Part shown: in pieces, positions 1-6,471 of the stretch | How the letters are laid out: each line of letters opens with the position of its first letter | How positions within the stretch are numbered: position 1 is the first letter of the stretch | Assembly (NCBI GenBank): GCA_937920485.1 | Contig: CALETL010000123.1 | Span: 1-6,561 of the forward strand | DNA: 6,561 nucleotides | Direction of reading: 5' to 3' | Source of the DNA: an uncultured Phycisphaerae bacterium | GTDB lineage: Bacteria > Planctomycetota > Phycisphaerae > Sedimentisphaerales > Anaerohalosphaeraceae | The notes under the pieces: generated by a model | The model's database searches: none | Told to the model about the DNA's origin: nothing | The model's input: only the letters and a program-made list of their open reading frames with translations | Translations under genes and position numbers: made by a program

Positions 1-254
1 TTCCCGCAGACGTCAAAGCCATGACGGATCTGATCTTGGAAGGCGATTTTGTTTCTGCACGCAAATGGCACCGCAAACTCTTCACGCTTTCAAAAAACCT
101 GCTTTCGCTGGCGACCAATCCCATCCCGATCAAAGCGGCAATGGCCATGCTGAATATGGCCTCCGATGAGATGCGTCTGCCCATGACGGAACTGGAAGAA
201 GATAAGGCGGAAATACTTCACAAAGCACTGAAAGACTACGGCCTGCTGGCATGA
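1..254 (+). CDS. dapA: 4-hydroxy-tetrahydrodipicolinate synthase, C-terminal part (5' end outside window)
   Basis: The reading frame is open from position 3 and ends at TGA 252-254, giving about 83 C-terminal residues. The segment NPIPIKAAMAMLNMASDEMR followed by LPMTELEE and a final KALKDYGLLA matches the end of the DapA family, where NP(I/V)PxKAAL is the conserved entry to the C-terminal helical domain. DapA condenses pyruvate with aspartate semialdehyde in the cytoplasm, the first committed step to diaminopimelate and lysine. The catalytic Lys and the TIM barrel lie upstream and cannot be checked, so a related member of the superfamily (such as N-acetylneuraminate lyase) is not fully excluded, but the LRLP-type tail favours DapA. 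The gene converges on the cation exporter gene, with 23 bp between stop codons and no clear terminator. Confidence 0.85.
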   Translation, partial: PADVKAMTDLILEGDFVSARKWHRKLFTLSKNLLSLATNPIPIKAAMAMLNMASDEMRLPMTELEEDKAEILHKALKDYGLLA

Positions 255-277
255 TGCCTTAAGCTCGATTACATCAT

Positions 278-1174
278 TTAGTACGTTTTCGGTTCAACGT
301 GCACCATCACATTAACCGGCTGAGGGATTTGTTCATGCAGTGATTGTTCGAGGTTATCGGCAATCCGATGGGCCTCGGTCACGGTCAGATCAGGATCAAC
401 CAGAATATGTAAATCGATAAAAATCTCACGCCCTAAACTGCGGGTGCGCAGTTTGTGCCAATCTAAAATCTGCTTTTCAGAAGTGATGACCTTCTCGATC
501 TGCTGGACCATCTTTCTGTCAACAGCTCTTTCTGTCAACTCATTCAAGCAACCGTTGATCACTTTAACGCCCACCAAAATAATCATCAATCCAACGGCAA
601 TAGCCGCGATTCCGTCTCCGTTAGGATAACCAAATAGAACAGCGACGGCTCCGATGAGAACGGCCACCGAACTGAAAGCATCGGAACGATGGTGCCAGGC
701 GTTGGCGTAAAGGGCCGCACTGTGGGTCTTGACGGCAATGTTACGTGTCCAGCGATAAATCAACTCCTTGGCAAAGACCGAAACCAATGACACTAAAATC
801 ACCACTATACCGAACAGGGTGAAATGGTCCTTGGTTTCATGCACACGGGCGATTCCCATGCTGGCCTTAAAGATCATTCCACATCCGATAAGCACCAGAA
901 CCAACGCAACAAACGCGGCTGAGAATGTTTCTATCCGACCGTGTCCGTAAGGGTGTTCATGGTCCGGCTCCTTCGAGCCAAAATGAATACCCACCAGTAC
1001 GGCAACATCGGTGGCTAAGTCGGAGAATGAATGAAAACCATCGGTCAGCAGTGCAACCGAGCCGACCAGCAATCCGAAAACTATCTTGAGAGCCGCTAAT
1101 CCAATATTGACCACCATGCCAACATAGGTGACTTGTTGAATGCTCTTGTTTTGTAGGAGTATCGGTTTTGTCAT
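278..1174 (-). CDS. CDF-family cation (probably zinc) efflux transporter
   Basis: The 298-residue protein has the usual length and layout of cation diffusion facilitators: six membrane segments in roughly residues 15-205, then a cytoplasmic ferredoxin-like domain. The transport site is HxxxD in TM2 (H48, D52 in DGFHSFSD) and HxxxD in TM5 (H161, D165 in HHRSD). This HD-HD pattern is linked in the family to zinc preference, while E. coli YiiP has DD-HD. A second site equivalent to YiiP D68/H71/H75 is present as D71, H74, H78 in DHEHPYGHGR. The C-terminal domain keeps the metal ligands in IDLHILVD, TEAHRIAD and the final MVHVEP. Family members exchange cytoplasmic Zn2+ or other divalent metals for protons as homodimers. 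The ATG overlaps the glmM stop as ATGA and has no good Shine-Dalgarno, so translation is probably coupled to glmM. Substrate is inferred from motif only. Confidence 0.93.
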   Translation of the reverse strand: MTKPILLQNKSIQQVTYVGMVVNIGLAALKIVFGLLVGSVALLTDGFHSFSDLATDVAVLVGIHFGSKEPDHEHPYGHGRIETFSAAFVALVLVLIGCGMIFKASMGIARVHETKDHFTLFGIVVILVSLVSVFAKELIYRWTRNIAVKTHSAALYANAWHHRSDAFSSVAVLIGAVAVLFGYPNGDGIAAIAVGLMIILVGVKVINGCLNELTERAVDRKMVQQIEKVITSEKQILDWHKLRTRSLGREIFIDLHILVDPDLTVTEAHRIADNLEQSLHEQIPQPVNVMVHVEPKTY

Positions 1175-2547
1175 GATTCGAGAACTTCAGATCGAATCGA
1201 TTCAATTTGTTTCGTATAAGCGTTTGCGGTTTCAGGGTCTTTGGTCTCAATGATGATACGCATGATCGGTTCGGTATTGCTGGTGCGAATATGAATCCAT
1301 CCATCCGGCAGATCAAATCGACAACCATCACTGGTGTTGATCTCTGCATCCGCAAAAATGGTTTTTGCCTTATTAATAATCGCTTCGGCCTGTGTTTTGT
1401 CCGCAGGATACTTGCTTTTATACATCGTATAACCACCGACCTCGGCGGCAAGTTGTGAAACGGTCTTGTCCGTTTCTGTCAGAAGACCAAGCACCAAAGC
1501 CATTCCCACCAGACTGTCCCGTATGGGGCCGACACGCAAATCTATAATTCCGCCATTTCCTTCACCGCCAATCACACAGTTGTTCTCGACCATTGTATTT
1601 GCCACATTGGCCTCACCCACCGGAGTGCGAAGCACTGTACAACCAGCCTGCAAGGCGATGTCATCAATCATGCGAGAGGTTGAAAGATTAACCGCCGCAG
1701 AACCCCTCATCTGCGAAAAAACAAACTTCGATGTAAATGCCAGCGTAAATTCCTCCCCGATATAGTTGCCTGTTTCATCAACGATGGCCAGACGATCCGC
1801 ATCCGGATCCTGAGCAAGACCAATATCTGCACCTGTTTCGGCGACCTTTTGACAAAGAGAGGTTAAGTTTTCCGCTGTCGGCTCAGGTGTATGAGCAAAC
1901 ACACCGGTTGGTTCGGTGTTCATGCAGACCACCTCACACCCCAAGATCTCCAGCAACATGATGGCTTCGGGGCCGCCAGCACCGTTAACACTGTCCAAAA
2001 CGACCTTGAAACGCTTTGAAGCAATTTTATCTTTCTTGATAATCGCCAGCACTTTGTCCAGATGCACCTGATTCGCCTGATCATTTATGTTAACTGTGCC
2101 GCAATCAAGCGAACCAACAAAAGTAAACTGCTTTTGATGATACATCTGAATAATCTGATCCGCCAACTCCTTAGACGGTGCAATACCGTTTTCAAGCAGC
2201 AGTTTGATTCCGTTATACGGAGTCGGATTATGACTGGCCGTAATGACAATGCCGCCGACACAATTCAGGTGACGAAGCATAATGCCAACGGCAGGCGTCG
2301 AGCAAATACCCAGATCAATAACATCGATGCCAACCGAAGCCAGGCCTGATGCAACAGCTGAAAAGATCATGGAACCGGAAGGCCGAGAATCCCGACCGAT
2401 CGCGACAGAAAGTTTTTTATTCTCCGAATGACGCTGCTTTAGAAATGACCCAAAAGCGGAGCCGTATGCGGCCGCCGTTTCAGGGAAAAGATTCTCGCCG
2501 ATCAGGCCCCGCATCCCGCTGATACTGATAATGAGTTCTTGTGTCAT
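1171..2547 (-). CDS. glmM: Phosphoglucosamine mutase / phosphohexomutase (GlmM, archaeal-type)
   Basis: The 458-residue protein has all four domains of the alpha-D-phosphohexomutase superfamily. Visible motifs are an N-terminal GMRG (11-14) and GRDSRPSG (51-58), the active-site loop TASHNP (103-108) with phosphoserine S105, the Mg-binding loop DPDADR (247-252), the sugar-binding loop GEGNGG (328-333) and the phosphate-binding RTSNTEP (421-427). GlmM interconverts glucosamine-6-P and glucosamine-1-P on the way to UDP-GlcNAc for peptidoglycan and glycans. The GEGNGG loop, rather than the GEQSGH of E. coli GlmM, is the form I associate with archaeal-type GlmM and several bacterial phyla. Phosphomannomutase or phosphoglucomutase activity remains possible. 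The start is ATG with GGAG (plus-strand CTCC, 2553-2556) 5 nt upstream, directly after the top6B stop. The 10-bp gap to top6B and 4-bp overlap with the CDF gene indicate one operon. Confidence 0.88.
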   Translation of the reverse strand: MTQELIISISGMRGLIGENLFPETAAAYGSAFGSFLKQRHSENKKLSVAIGRDSRPSGSMIFSAVASGLASVGIDVIDLGICSTPAVGIMLRHLNCVGGIVITASHNPTPYNGIKLLLENGIAPSKELADQIIQMYHQKQFTFVGSLDCGTVNINDQANQVHLDKVLAIIKKDKIASKRFKVVLDSVNGAGGPEAIMLLEILGCEVVCMNTEPTGVFAHTPEPTAENLTSLCQKVAETGADIGLAQDPDADRLAIVDETGNYIGEEFTLAFTSKFVFSQMRGSAAVNLSTSRMIDDIALQAGCTVLRTPVGEANVANTMVENNCVIGGEGNGGIIDLRVGPIRDSLVGMALVLGLLTETDKTVSQLAAEVGGYTMYKSKYPADKTQAEAIINKAKTIFADAEINTSDGCRFDLPDGWIHIRTSNTEPIMRIIIETKDPETANAYTKQIESIRSEVLES

Positions 2548-2557
2548 GAATGCTCCA

Positions 2558-4354
2558 TTAAGGCATGGACCGAGTTTTTTCCAGAATATGAGTTAAATTT
2601 TTCACAACTTTATTAACCTGCGGATCTTTCAAAACAAGGATATCTTTCAGTGCCTGACCGATATGCGGCAGATACGTCTCAATGTAACCTCGCTTGACCA
2701 GCTCATCCTTGATGCGTTTTTGCTTTCGTACATGAATGCCCAGCTTACGGCCGCATTCCTGAATCGCCAGTTTCAGTTCTTTAATAATCTCAGGGTAATG
2801 CGCAACCGCTTCCTTGCTTTCTGATGTAAACGGTACCCAAACCGAAGCGACATGCACCATCAGCATCATCGGACCGCACGGCAGCGCTCCCCTGCTTTGA
2901 CTGAGACCGTAATTACGCCAGTTTATATCAAGTACCGCTTTATGCGTCGCGCATCCGGACTGCTGATACAGCAGCGGAACCCGATTCGCAAAACGCACCA
3001 AACGCATCAGCGGCTCTTTATCGTCACCATTTTTATTGTTCTTAGCATCCTTGCAACCGTATGCCAGCGCTGCTTCTACGATAAAAGGATTGCCGCGATA
3101 AACCGACGGCTTTCGCGTACAACTTGAATAGAAGTCCGCTTCCACCACACGCGCAAGTCCTTCAATCATCTTCTCTTCACCAATCGGGCCGATACAGTCC
3201 GTCGGCGGGGACATGATTTTTGTTGTATTAACCGCTTCATGCAAACGTTCGGCTTCCTTTAGTGTGATCTTCGTGGGACGCAGCCGCGCGGATAGTTTGG
3301 CCTTTTTGGCAATCTCAGCTCCCAGTCGTGGACTGACCCTTGAAAACTCACTTCGTAAAAACTCGGCCATTGTTTTGCTCGAACTTTCACGGGCCATTTT
3401 GAACAGGACGCCTAACTCCACGCCGTAAGGATGCGGCTTGATCTCAATCGGTATAAACGGCAGCTCTTTATTCTGGCGTGGATATTCATGTACTTCGCCG
3501 CCGGGGGCCTGATAGATGATCGTCGAGTGCGGATTCGCAATCGCGGTCTGTGAAATATATTCATCAACGCTTTGCTTACCCTTGAGGTATTTTCCTTCAA
3601 GCGTAATGGTCACACTTGTTCCCGTCGGCCATTCAAACTCACACTCTTCGTCACTGATGACCTCGGGCCGGTTCTTGGTAGTATCAATCTGAACATGATA
3701 ATGCCGGGCCGGGTGCTTCTTGCTGGTCCGGGTAATGATCTGCACGGGTTCACCCGTTGTCAGCAAACCATACATTCCGGCGGCGCTGATACCGATCCCC
3801 TGCTGGCCCCGGCTCATCTTGAGCGTATGGAATTTGCTGCCGTACAGCAATCGTGCGAAAATATTCGGCACTTGCTTGGGAACAATTCCGGGGCCGTTGT
3901 CCTGCACCGTTAAGATAAACTTATTATCCGTGTTTTCAACGGGATTGATGATAATTTTCAGGTCCGGCAGGATATGTGCCTCTTCACAGGCATCCAGCGA
4001 ATTATCCACCGCTTCTTTAACCGTCGTCAAAAGTGCTTTTCGAGGATTATCAAATCCAAGCAGGTGACGGTTTTTGGCAAAAAACTCACTGACACTGATA
4101 TCCCTCTGTTTGGCAGCCATTGATTCCGCTGTAGCCGCGACGGCTTTGCGAGAGCGTTTTGGTTTTGACGGGGGCTTCGTACTTTTCATTGTTGTTTTAA
4201 CATCCTTGCTTTTCGTAGTTCTCTTAGATGCCTTAGTCGTTTTCTTCTTTATGCTCTTTGCGGTTTTTTTCGGCGCTTTTTTTCGTACAGGCGGAGAATC
4301 CTGATCAAAATCAAAACTCATTTGTGTCTTATCATTTTTTTTACGGGGGGTCAT
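2558..4354 (-). CDS. top6B: DNA topoisomerase VI subunit B with basic N-terminal extension
   Basis: This is the ATPase subunit of a type IIB topoisomerase, which with subunit A (Spo11-like) passes one DNA duplex through another. The GHKL ATP-binding fold is complete: N-box with E114, N118, D121 (KEAVDNSLDACEEA), DNGPGI (152-157) and the glycine-rich lid at 182-196 (SRGQQGIGISAAGMYG starts at 181). GTSVTITLEGKY follows at 245-256. A helix-two-turn-helix region lies near 308-385 and the transducer domain near 386-560, including FANRVPLLYQQ (455-465), a candidate ATP-contacting lysine at K472 and NWRNYGLSQSRGALP. The core from residue 79 (MAAKQRDISVSEFF) resembles the start of typical archaeal homologues, giving a roughly 520-residue core without the extra C-terminal Ig-like domain. 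The first 78 residues are a basic, low-complexity addition. The ATG at 4354 has a strong GAGGAG 8 nt upstream, whereas M79 has only a weak one, so the long form is chosen. Subunit A is not adjacent. Confidence 0.95.
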   Translation of the reverse strand: MTPRKKNDKTQMSFDFDQDSPPVRKKAPKKTAKSIKKKTTKASKRTTKSKDVKTTMKSTKPPSKPKRSRKAVAATAESMAAKQRDISVSEFFAKNRHLLGFDNPRKALLTTVKEAVDNSLDACEEAHILPDLKIIINPVENTDNKFILTVQDNGPGIVPKQVPNIFARLLYGSKFHTLKMSRGQQGIGISAAGMYGLLTTGEPVQIITRTSKKHPARHYHVQIDTTKNRPEVISDEECEFEWPTGTSVTITLEGKYLKGKQSVDEYISQTAIANPHSTIIYQAPGGEVHEYPRQNKELPFIPIEIKPHPYGVELGVLFKMARESSSKTMAEFLRSEFSRVSPRLGAEIAKKAKLSARLRPTKITLKEAERLHEAVNTTKIMSPPTDCIGPIGEEKMIEGLARVVEADFYSSCTRKPSVYRGNPFIVEAALAYGCKDAKNNKNGDDKEPLMRLVRFANRVPLLYQQSGCATHKAVLDINWRNYGLSQSRGALPCGPMMLMVHVASVWVPFTSESKEAVAHYPEIIKELKLAIQECGRKLGIHVRKQKRIKDELVKRGYIETYLPHIGQALKDILVLKDPQVNKVVKNLTHILEKTRSMP

Positions 4355-4362
4355 TCCATCGA

Positions 4363-4368
4363 CTCCTC
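4363..4368 (-). promoter_or_regulatory. Ribosome binding site deciding the long top6B start
   Basis: The minus strand reads GAGGAG 8 nt before the ATG at 4354. It is the best Shine-Dalgarno match in the minus-strand cluster. It supports translation from residue 1 of the basic tail rather than from the internal M79 at 4120, where only a weak GCGGA lies upstream. Confidence 0.7.
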
Positions 4369-4425
4369 AAAAAGAGACGGGCAATCCAGCTACATCGTCA
4401 TGGACTTTGTACATTTATGTCTTTC

Positions 4426-5121
4426 TTAATAGGTTTCAATTTCATATGCTTCCTGCATCGAGATTCTCTCATCCGAATGCTTAAATTTCAGTTTGTCACA
4501 AGGATACAGATACCGCAACGTGCAATGTGCCGCTGCGGATGCAAGGCGGCTTACCAACGCATCACGTCCCCCTGTTTCCATTTCAACCGAAATTTGCACC
4601 ATCTTTCCTTCCGGATAACGCGGCCAGACACGGCTTCCCAAGTCAGTATCCTGCAAAACAGATCGTGTTATGATTTCGCCGGAATAATAATCACGGACCC
4701 GCAAAAAATCTGTACTATATTCGTCCACTTGAACCAGTAAGAGATATCCCGCGTTTTTTGAGCGGGCGATCTCCATCAGATCCAGTGAAAGATTCCCGGA
4801 GTCCGTTGCCGGGTTTAAGATAACGTTTTCGCTTTCAAGGCCCCCTTTTTCGATCAGGGTAAGCTGAAACGCTAAAGCAAGTTTTTCCGCAACATCATAA
4901 TCCACACCCGACGAACGAGGACATTCAATCCAAATCAGCACCTTACGGTCCTGCTGGGCTTTCAGGTCATAAATCGGAGTTGTCTTTTTTTCGAAGGGCC
5001 CCGGACTCAGCAAAAAACCAAGGGCAACGCATCCTGATGTTGCCAATAAGCATAACAGCGAAATAGCCAACATTATTGGAAAGGCGTAACGAACAAAATT
5101 TTTAGACTCCGGAATCTTCAA
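4426..5121 (-). CDS. Predicted lipoprotein of unknown function
   Basis: I do not recognise this 231-residue protein beyond its export signal. The n-region carries K2, K7 and R11, followed by a hydrophobic stretch (13-28) and a lipobox-like ATSGC with C31 as the probable lipidated cysteine; Thr at -3 is a little off consensus. After a short linker the mature part alternates strands and helices: RKVLIWIECP (59-68), a long helix around AEKLALAFQLTLIEKG, then AGYLLLVQVDEYS. This order is loosely like the small alpha/beta domains of LpoB, CsgG or TolB-N type periplasmic lipoproteins, but that is only a fold-level impression. The start is TTG at 5121 with AGGA (plus-strand TCCT, 5128-5131) 6 nt upstream; no ATG gives a positively charged n-region. 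It overlaps the end of the DUF2752 gene by 20 bp, so the two are probably translated in sequence, and it ends 71 bp before top6B. Confidence 0.75.
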   Translation of the reverse strand: MKIPESKNFVRYAFPIMLAISLLCLLATSGCVALGFLLSPGPFEKKTTPIYDLKAQQDRKVLIWIECPRSSGVDYDVAEKLALAFQLTLIEKGGLESENVILNPATDSGNLSLDLMEIARSKNAGYLLLVQVDEYSTDFLRVRDYYSGEIITRSVLQDTDLGSRVWPRYPEGKMVQISVEMETGGRDALVSRLASAAAHCTLRYLYPCDKLKFKHSDERISMQEAYEIETY

Positions 5122-5572
5122 GAACCGTCCTAATCAGATTTACCATCCATCCGGCAATAATTACAAAACACGCAACTACTAACAGAAAACAAACGTTTTT
5201 TGAGCAGAAAAATCGTTGCAGAAAACCAAAATCTATCCCAAAAACGGCACAATGTAAAGCAAAAATCGCAGCGAGTAAAAAAACTAAGCAAAAAACACCT
5301 GCCGCCGGCTGAATAATGAGAGCCTTTAAAGGGTGCCCTGTGACGAACATCTCAGCGGCATGCGTCCATCCGCAACCCGGGCATGGCAGACCAAACCGCT
5401 GTTTGAATCCGCAAACTCCAAACCAGTTACTCAGGTTAATATAGCCGTTTGAGGAAGCCCACAGCAGCCCAAAACCGACTGCGACCACAAAAAAAACTCC
5501 CCCTGCTGCCAAACGGGCAGACGAAGAAAGCTTTTCTCGATTTCGCCAATTTACATGTTGGCCTTCTATCAT
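5102..5572 (-). CDS. DUF2752 family membrane protein
   Basis: The 156-residue protein has the DUF2752 signature: C54, then GLPCPGCGWTHA (61-72) with paired cysteines C64 and C67, followed by a short linker and hydrophobic segments. Predicted membrane helices are about 20-39, 90-110 and 127-147, with the CPGC motif between the first two. The family has no assigned biochemical role; the CxxC-like pair suggests metal binding or redox chemistry but this is not established. Two departures from the usual form are His after CGxT, where Arg is common, and QP where NP is common. The ATG at 5572 has no Shine-Dalgarno upstream, and a promoter placed to give an almost leaderless mRNA lies just before it. 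It is the first gene of the minus-strand cluster and overlaps the lipoprotein gene by 20 bp. Confidence 0.85.
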   Translation of the reverse strand: MIEGQHVNWRNREKLSSSARLAAGGVFFVVAVGFGLLWASSNGYINLSNWFGVCGFKQRFGLPCPGCGWTHAAEMFVTGHPLKALIIQPAAGVFCLVFLLAAIFALHCAVFGIDFGFLQRFFCSKNVCFLLVVACFVIIAGWMVNLIRTVLEDSGV

Positions 5573-5586
5573 AATTCAGTTAAAAT
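5558..5586 (+). promoter_or_regulatory. Sigma70-like promoter for the inositol monophosphatase family gene
   Basis: A -35 TTGGCC (5558-5563, 4 of 6 consensus bases) and -10 TAAAAT (5581-5586, 5 of 6) are separated by 17 bp. Transcription would start near 5593, leaving a 35-nt leader that contains the GAAAGGA ribosome binding site used to choose the GTG start. The -10 overlaps the leftward promoter's -10 by five bases. Confidence 0.42.
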
Positions 5587-5610
5587 AGGCCCCGTTCAAC
5601 AACTTGTCAA
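5582..5610 (-). promoter_or_regulatory. Sigma70-like promoter for the DUF2752-lipoprotein-top6B cluster
   Basis: On the minus strand a perfect -35 TTGACA (5605-5610) is followed by a 17-bp spacer and a -10 TATTTT (5582-5587, 4 of 6 consensus bases). Transcription would start near 5575, about 3 nt before the ATG at 5572. The leader would be too short for a Shine-Dalgarno, and none is present. Confidence 0.6.
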
Positions 5611-5614
5611 GCGT

Positions 5615-5621
5615 GAAAGGA
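5615..5621 (+). promoter_or_regulatory. Ribosome binding site selecting the GTG start at 5628
   Basis: GAAAGGA lies 6 nt before GTG 5628. The in-frame alternatives TTG 5604 and GTG 5613 have no comparable purine-rich match upstream, so 5628 is preferred. Confidence 0.6.
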
Positions 5622-5627
5622 TACATT

Positions 5628-6446
5628 GTGTCGATACATCATACAGAGTTGAGCCGAATGCTGGAAACAGCCGTTGTTGCCGCCCGTCTGGCGGGCCAAA
5701 GGGCCATGGAAGAACTCCGCTACATCCGAAAAGACCTTAAAAATGGAAATGAACTCGTTACACAGGCGGACCCCATTTGCCAAAAACTAATCATTGATCG
5801 TGTTCAGGAAAATTTTCCCGATCATGGTTTTTTCGCGGAAGAAGGCAAAGGGGGCACTTTTTTCCGCGTGCCGCCTCGGTCTGAAGAGCCAATCTGGTGG
5901 GTCATCGATCCTATTGACGGCACAAACAATTTCGCCAACGGCTTATTGTGTTTTTCGGTTAGCATTGCGGCAATGTATGAGGGCAGGCCGATTGTCGGCG
6001 TCATTTTTGACCCGACCACAGACTCTATGTACACCGCCGCCCAGGACATGGACACCCAACTCAACGGTTCCCGGATTACCGTTAGCGAAGATGAAATCGG
6101 TCCTTTTTCCAGCTTTGCTGTTGACAGCAATATAAACCCCGTAAGCAATAAAGGGGTTGGAATCATGATGGAGAGAACCCGTTTTCGGTCACTGGGTTCA
6201 GCTGCCCTGCATTTGGCCTATGTGGCTAAAGGAGCCATGATCGGCACCTACACAGAATCGACAAAGCTATGGGACATTGCAGCCGGTGTGATTCTTATCG
6301 AAAGAGCAGGAGGGACTGTCACTAATTTGGAAGGCGAGAGCCCATTTCCTGTCGACATTGAAACCTGCGGTGCGGACCCGATGTCGCTATTGGCAACATC
6401 AAAAAAGGTTCACTCACAAATCCTTGAAATTTTTACAGAAAAATAG
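5628..6446 (+). CDS. Inositol monophosphatase family protein
   Basis: The 272-residue protein belongs to the Mg-dependent, lithium-sensitive phosphatase superfamily (IMPase, SuhB, HisN, CysQ). Metal ligands are visible in order: the FFAEEG motif with E71/E72, DPIDGT (94-99) with D94 and D97, and the C-terminal WD pair W215-D216 in KLWDIAAGVILIERAGG. GNELVTQAD (40-48) is the usual motif near the N-terminus. Length fits the family (about 260-280). Members remove phosphate from myo-inositol-1-P, histidinol-P, PAP or sugar bisphosphates in the cytoplasm; the substrate cannot be read from the motifs here, so no gene symbol is given. The GTG at 5628 is chosen because of GAAAGGA 6 nt upstream; TTG 5604 would add eight residues. 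It is transcribed away from the DUF2752 gene, from a promoter sharing its -10. Confidence 0.9.
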   Translation: MSIHHTELSRMLETAVVAARLAGQRAMEELRYIRKDLKNGNELVTQADPICQKLIIDRVQENFPDHGFFAEEGKGGTFFRVPPRSEEPIWWVIDPIDGTNNFANGLLCFSVSIAAMYEGRPIVGVIFDPTTDSMYTAAQDMDTQLNGSRITVSEDEIGPFSSFAVDSNINPVSNKGVGIMMERTRFRSLGSAALHLAYVAKGAMIGTYTESTKLWDIAAGVILIERAGGTVTNLEGESPFPVDIETCGADPMSLLATSKKVHSQILEIFTEK

Positions 6447-6471
6447 GAATTTTTAAAAAAACTGAAACAAA

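Noticed and set aside
251..277. Inverted repeat ATGATG/CATCAT between the convergent dapA and CDF stops, as a possible shared terminator
   Set aside because: Only 6 AT-rich pairs with a 15-nt loop and no T-run on either side; too weak to call a terminator.
957..1451. A 164-codon minus-strand open frame spanning the glmM/CDF junction
   Set aside because: It lies in another frame of two well-supported genes, its translation has no recognisable motif and no membrane or domain pattern of its own.
4350..4362. A three-codon frame (ATG GAA TGA) overlapping the top6B start, between the GAGGAG and the real ATG
   Set aside because: Its ATG is only 3 nt from the Shine-Dalgarno, which is too close for good initiation. 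The 8-nt spacing to the top6B ATG is better, and such short frames arise by chance.
4355..4425. A separate promoter for top6B in the 71-bp gap after the lipoprotein gene
   Set aside because: I found a TTGAAA-like hexamer just upstream but no -10 at proper spacing, and no terminator in the gap. Read-through from the upstream genes is simpler.
5604..5627. TTG start at 5604 for the phosphatase gene
   Set aside because: No ribosome binding site precedes it and family homologues do not need the extra residues, while GTG 5628 has GAAAGGA at good spacing.
5822..6166. A 114-codon minus-strand frame inside the phosphatase gene
   Set aside because: It is antisense to a conserved gene with clear metal-binding motifs and shows no family features.
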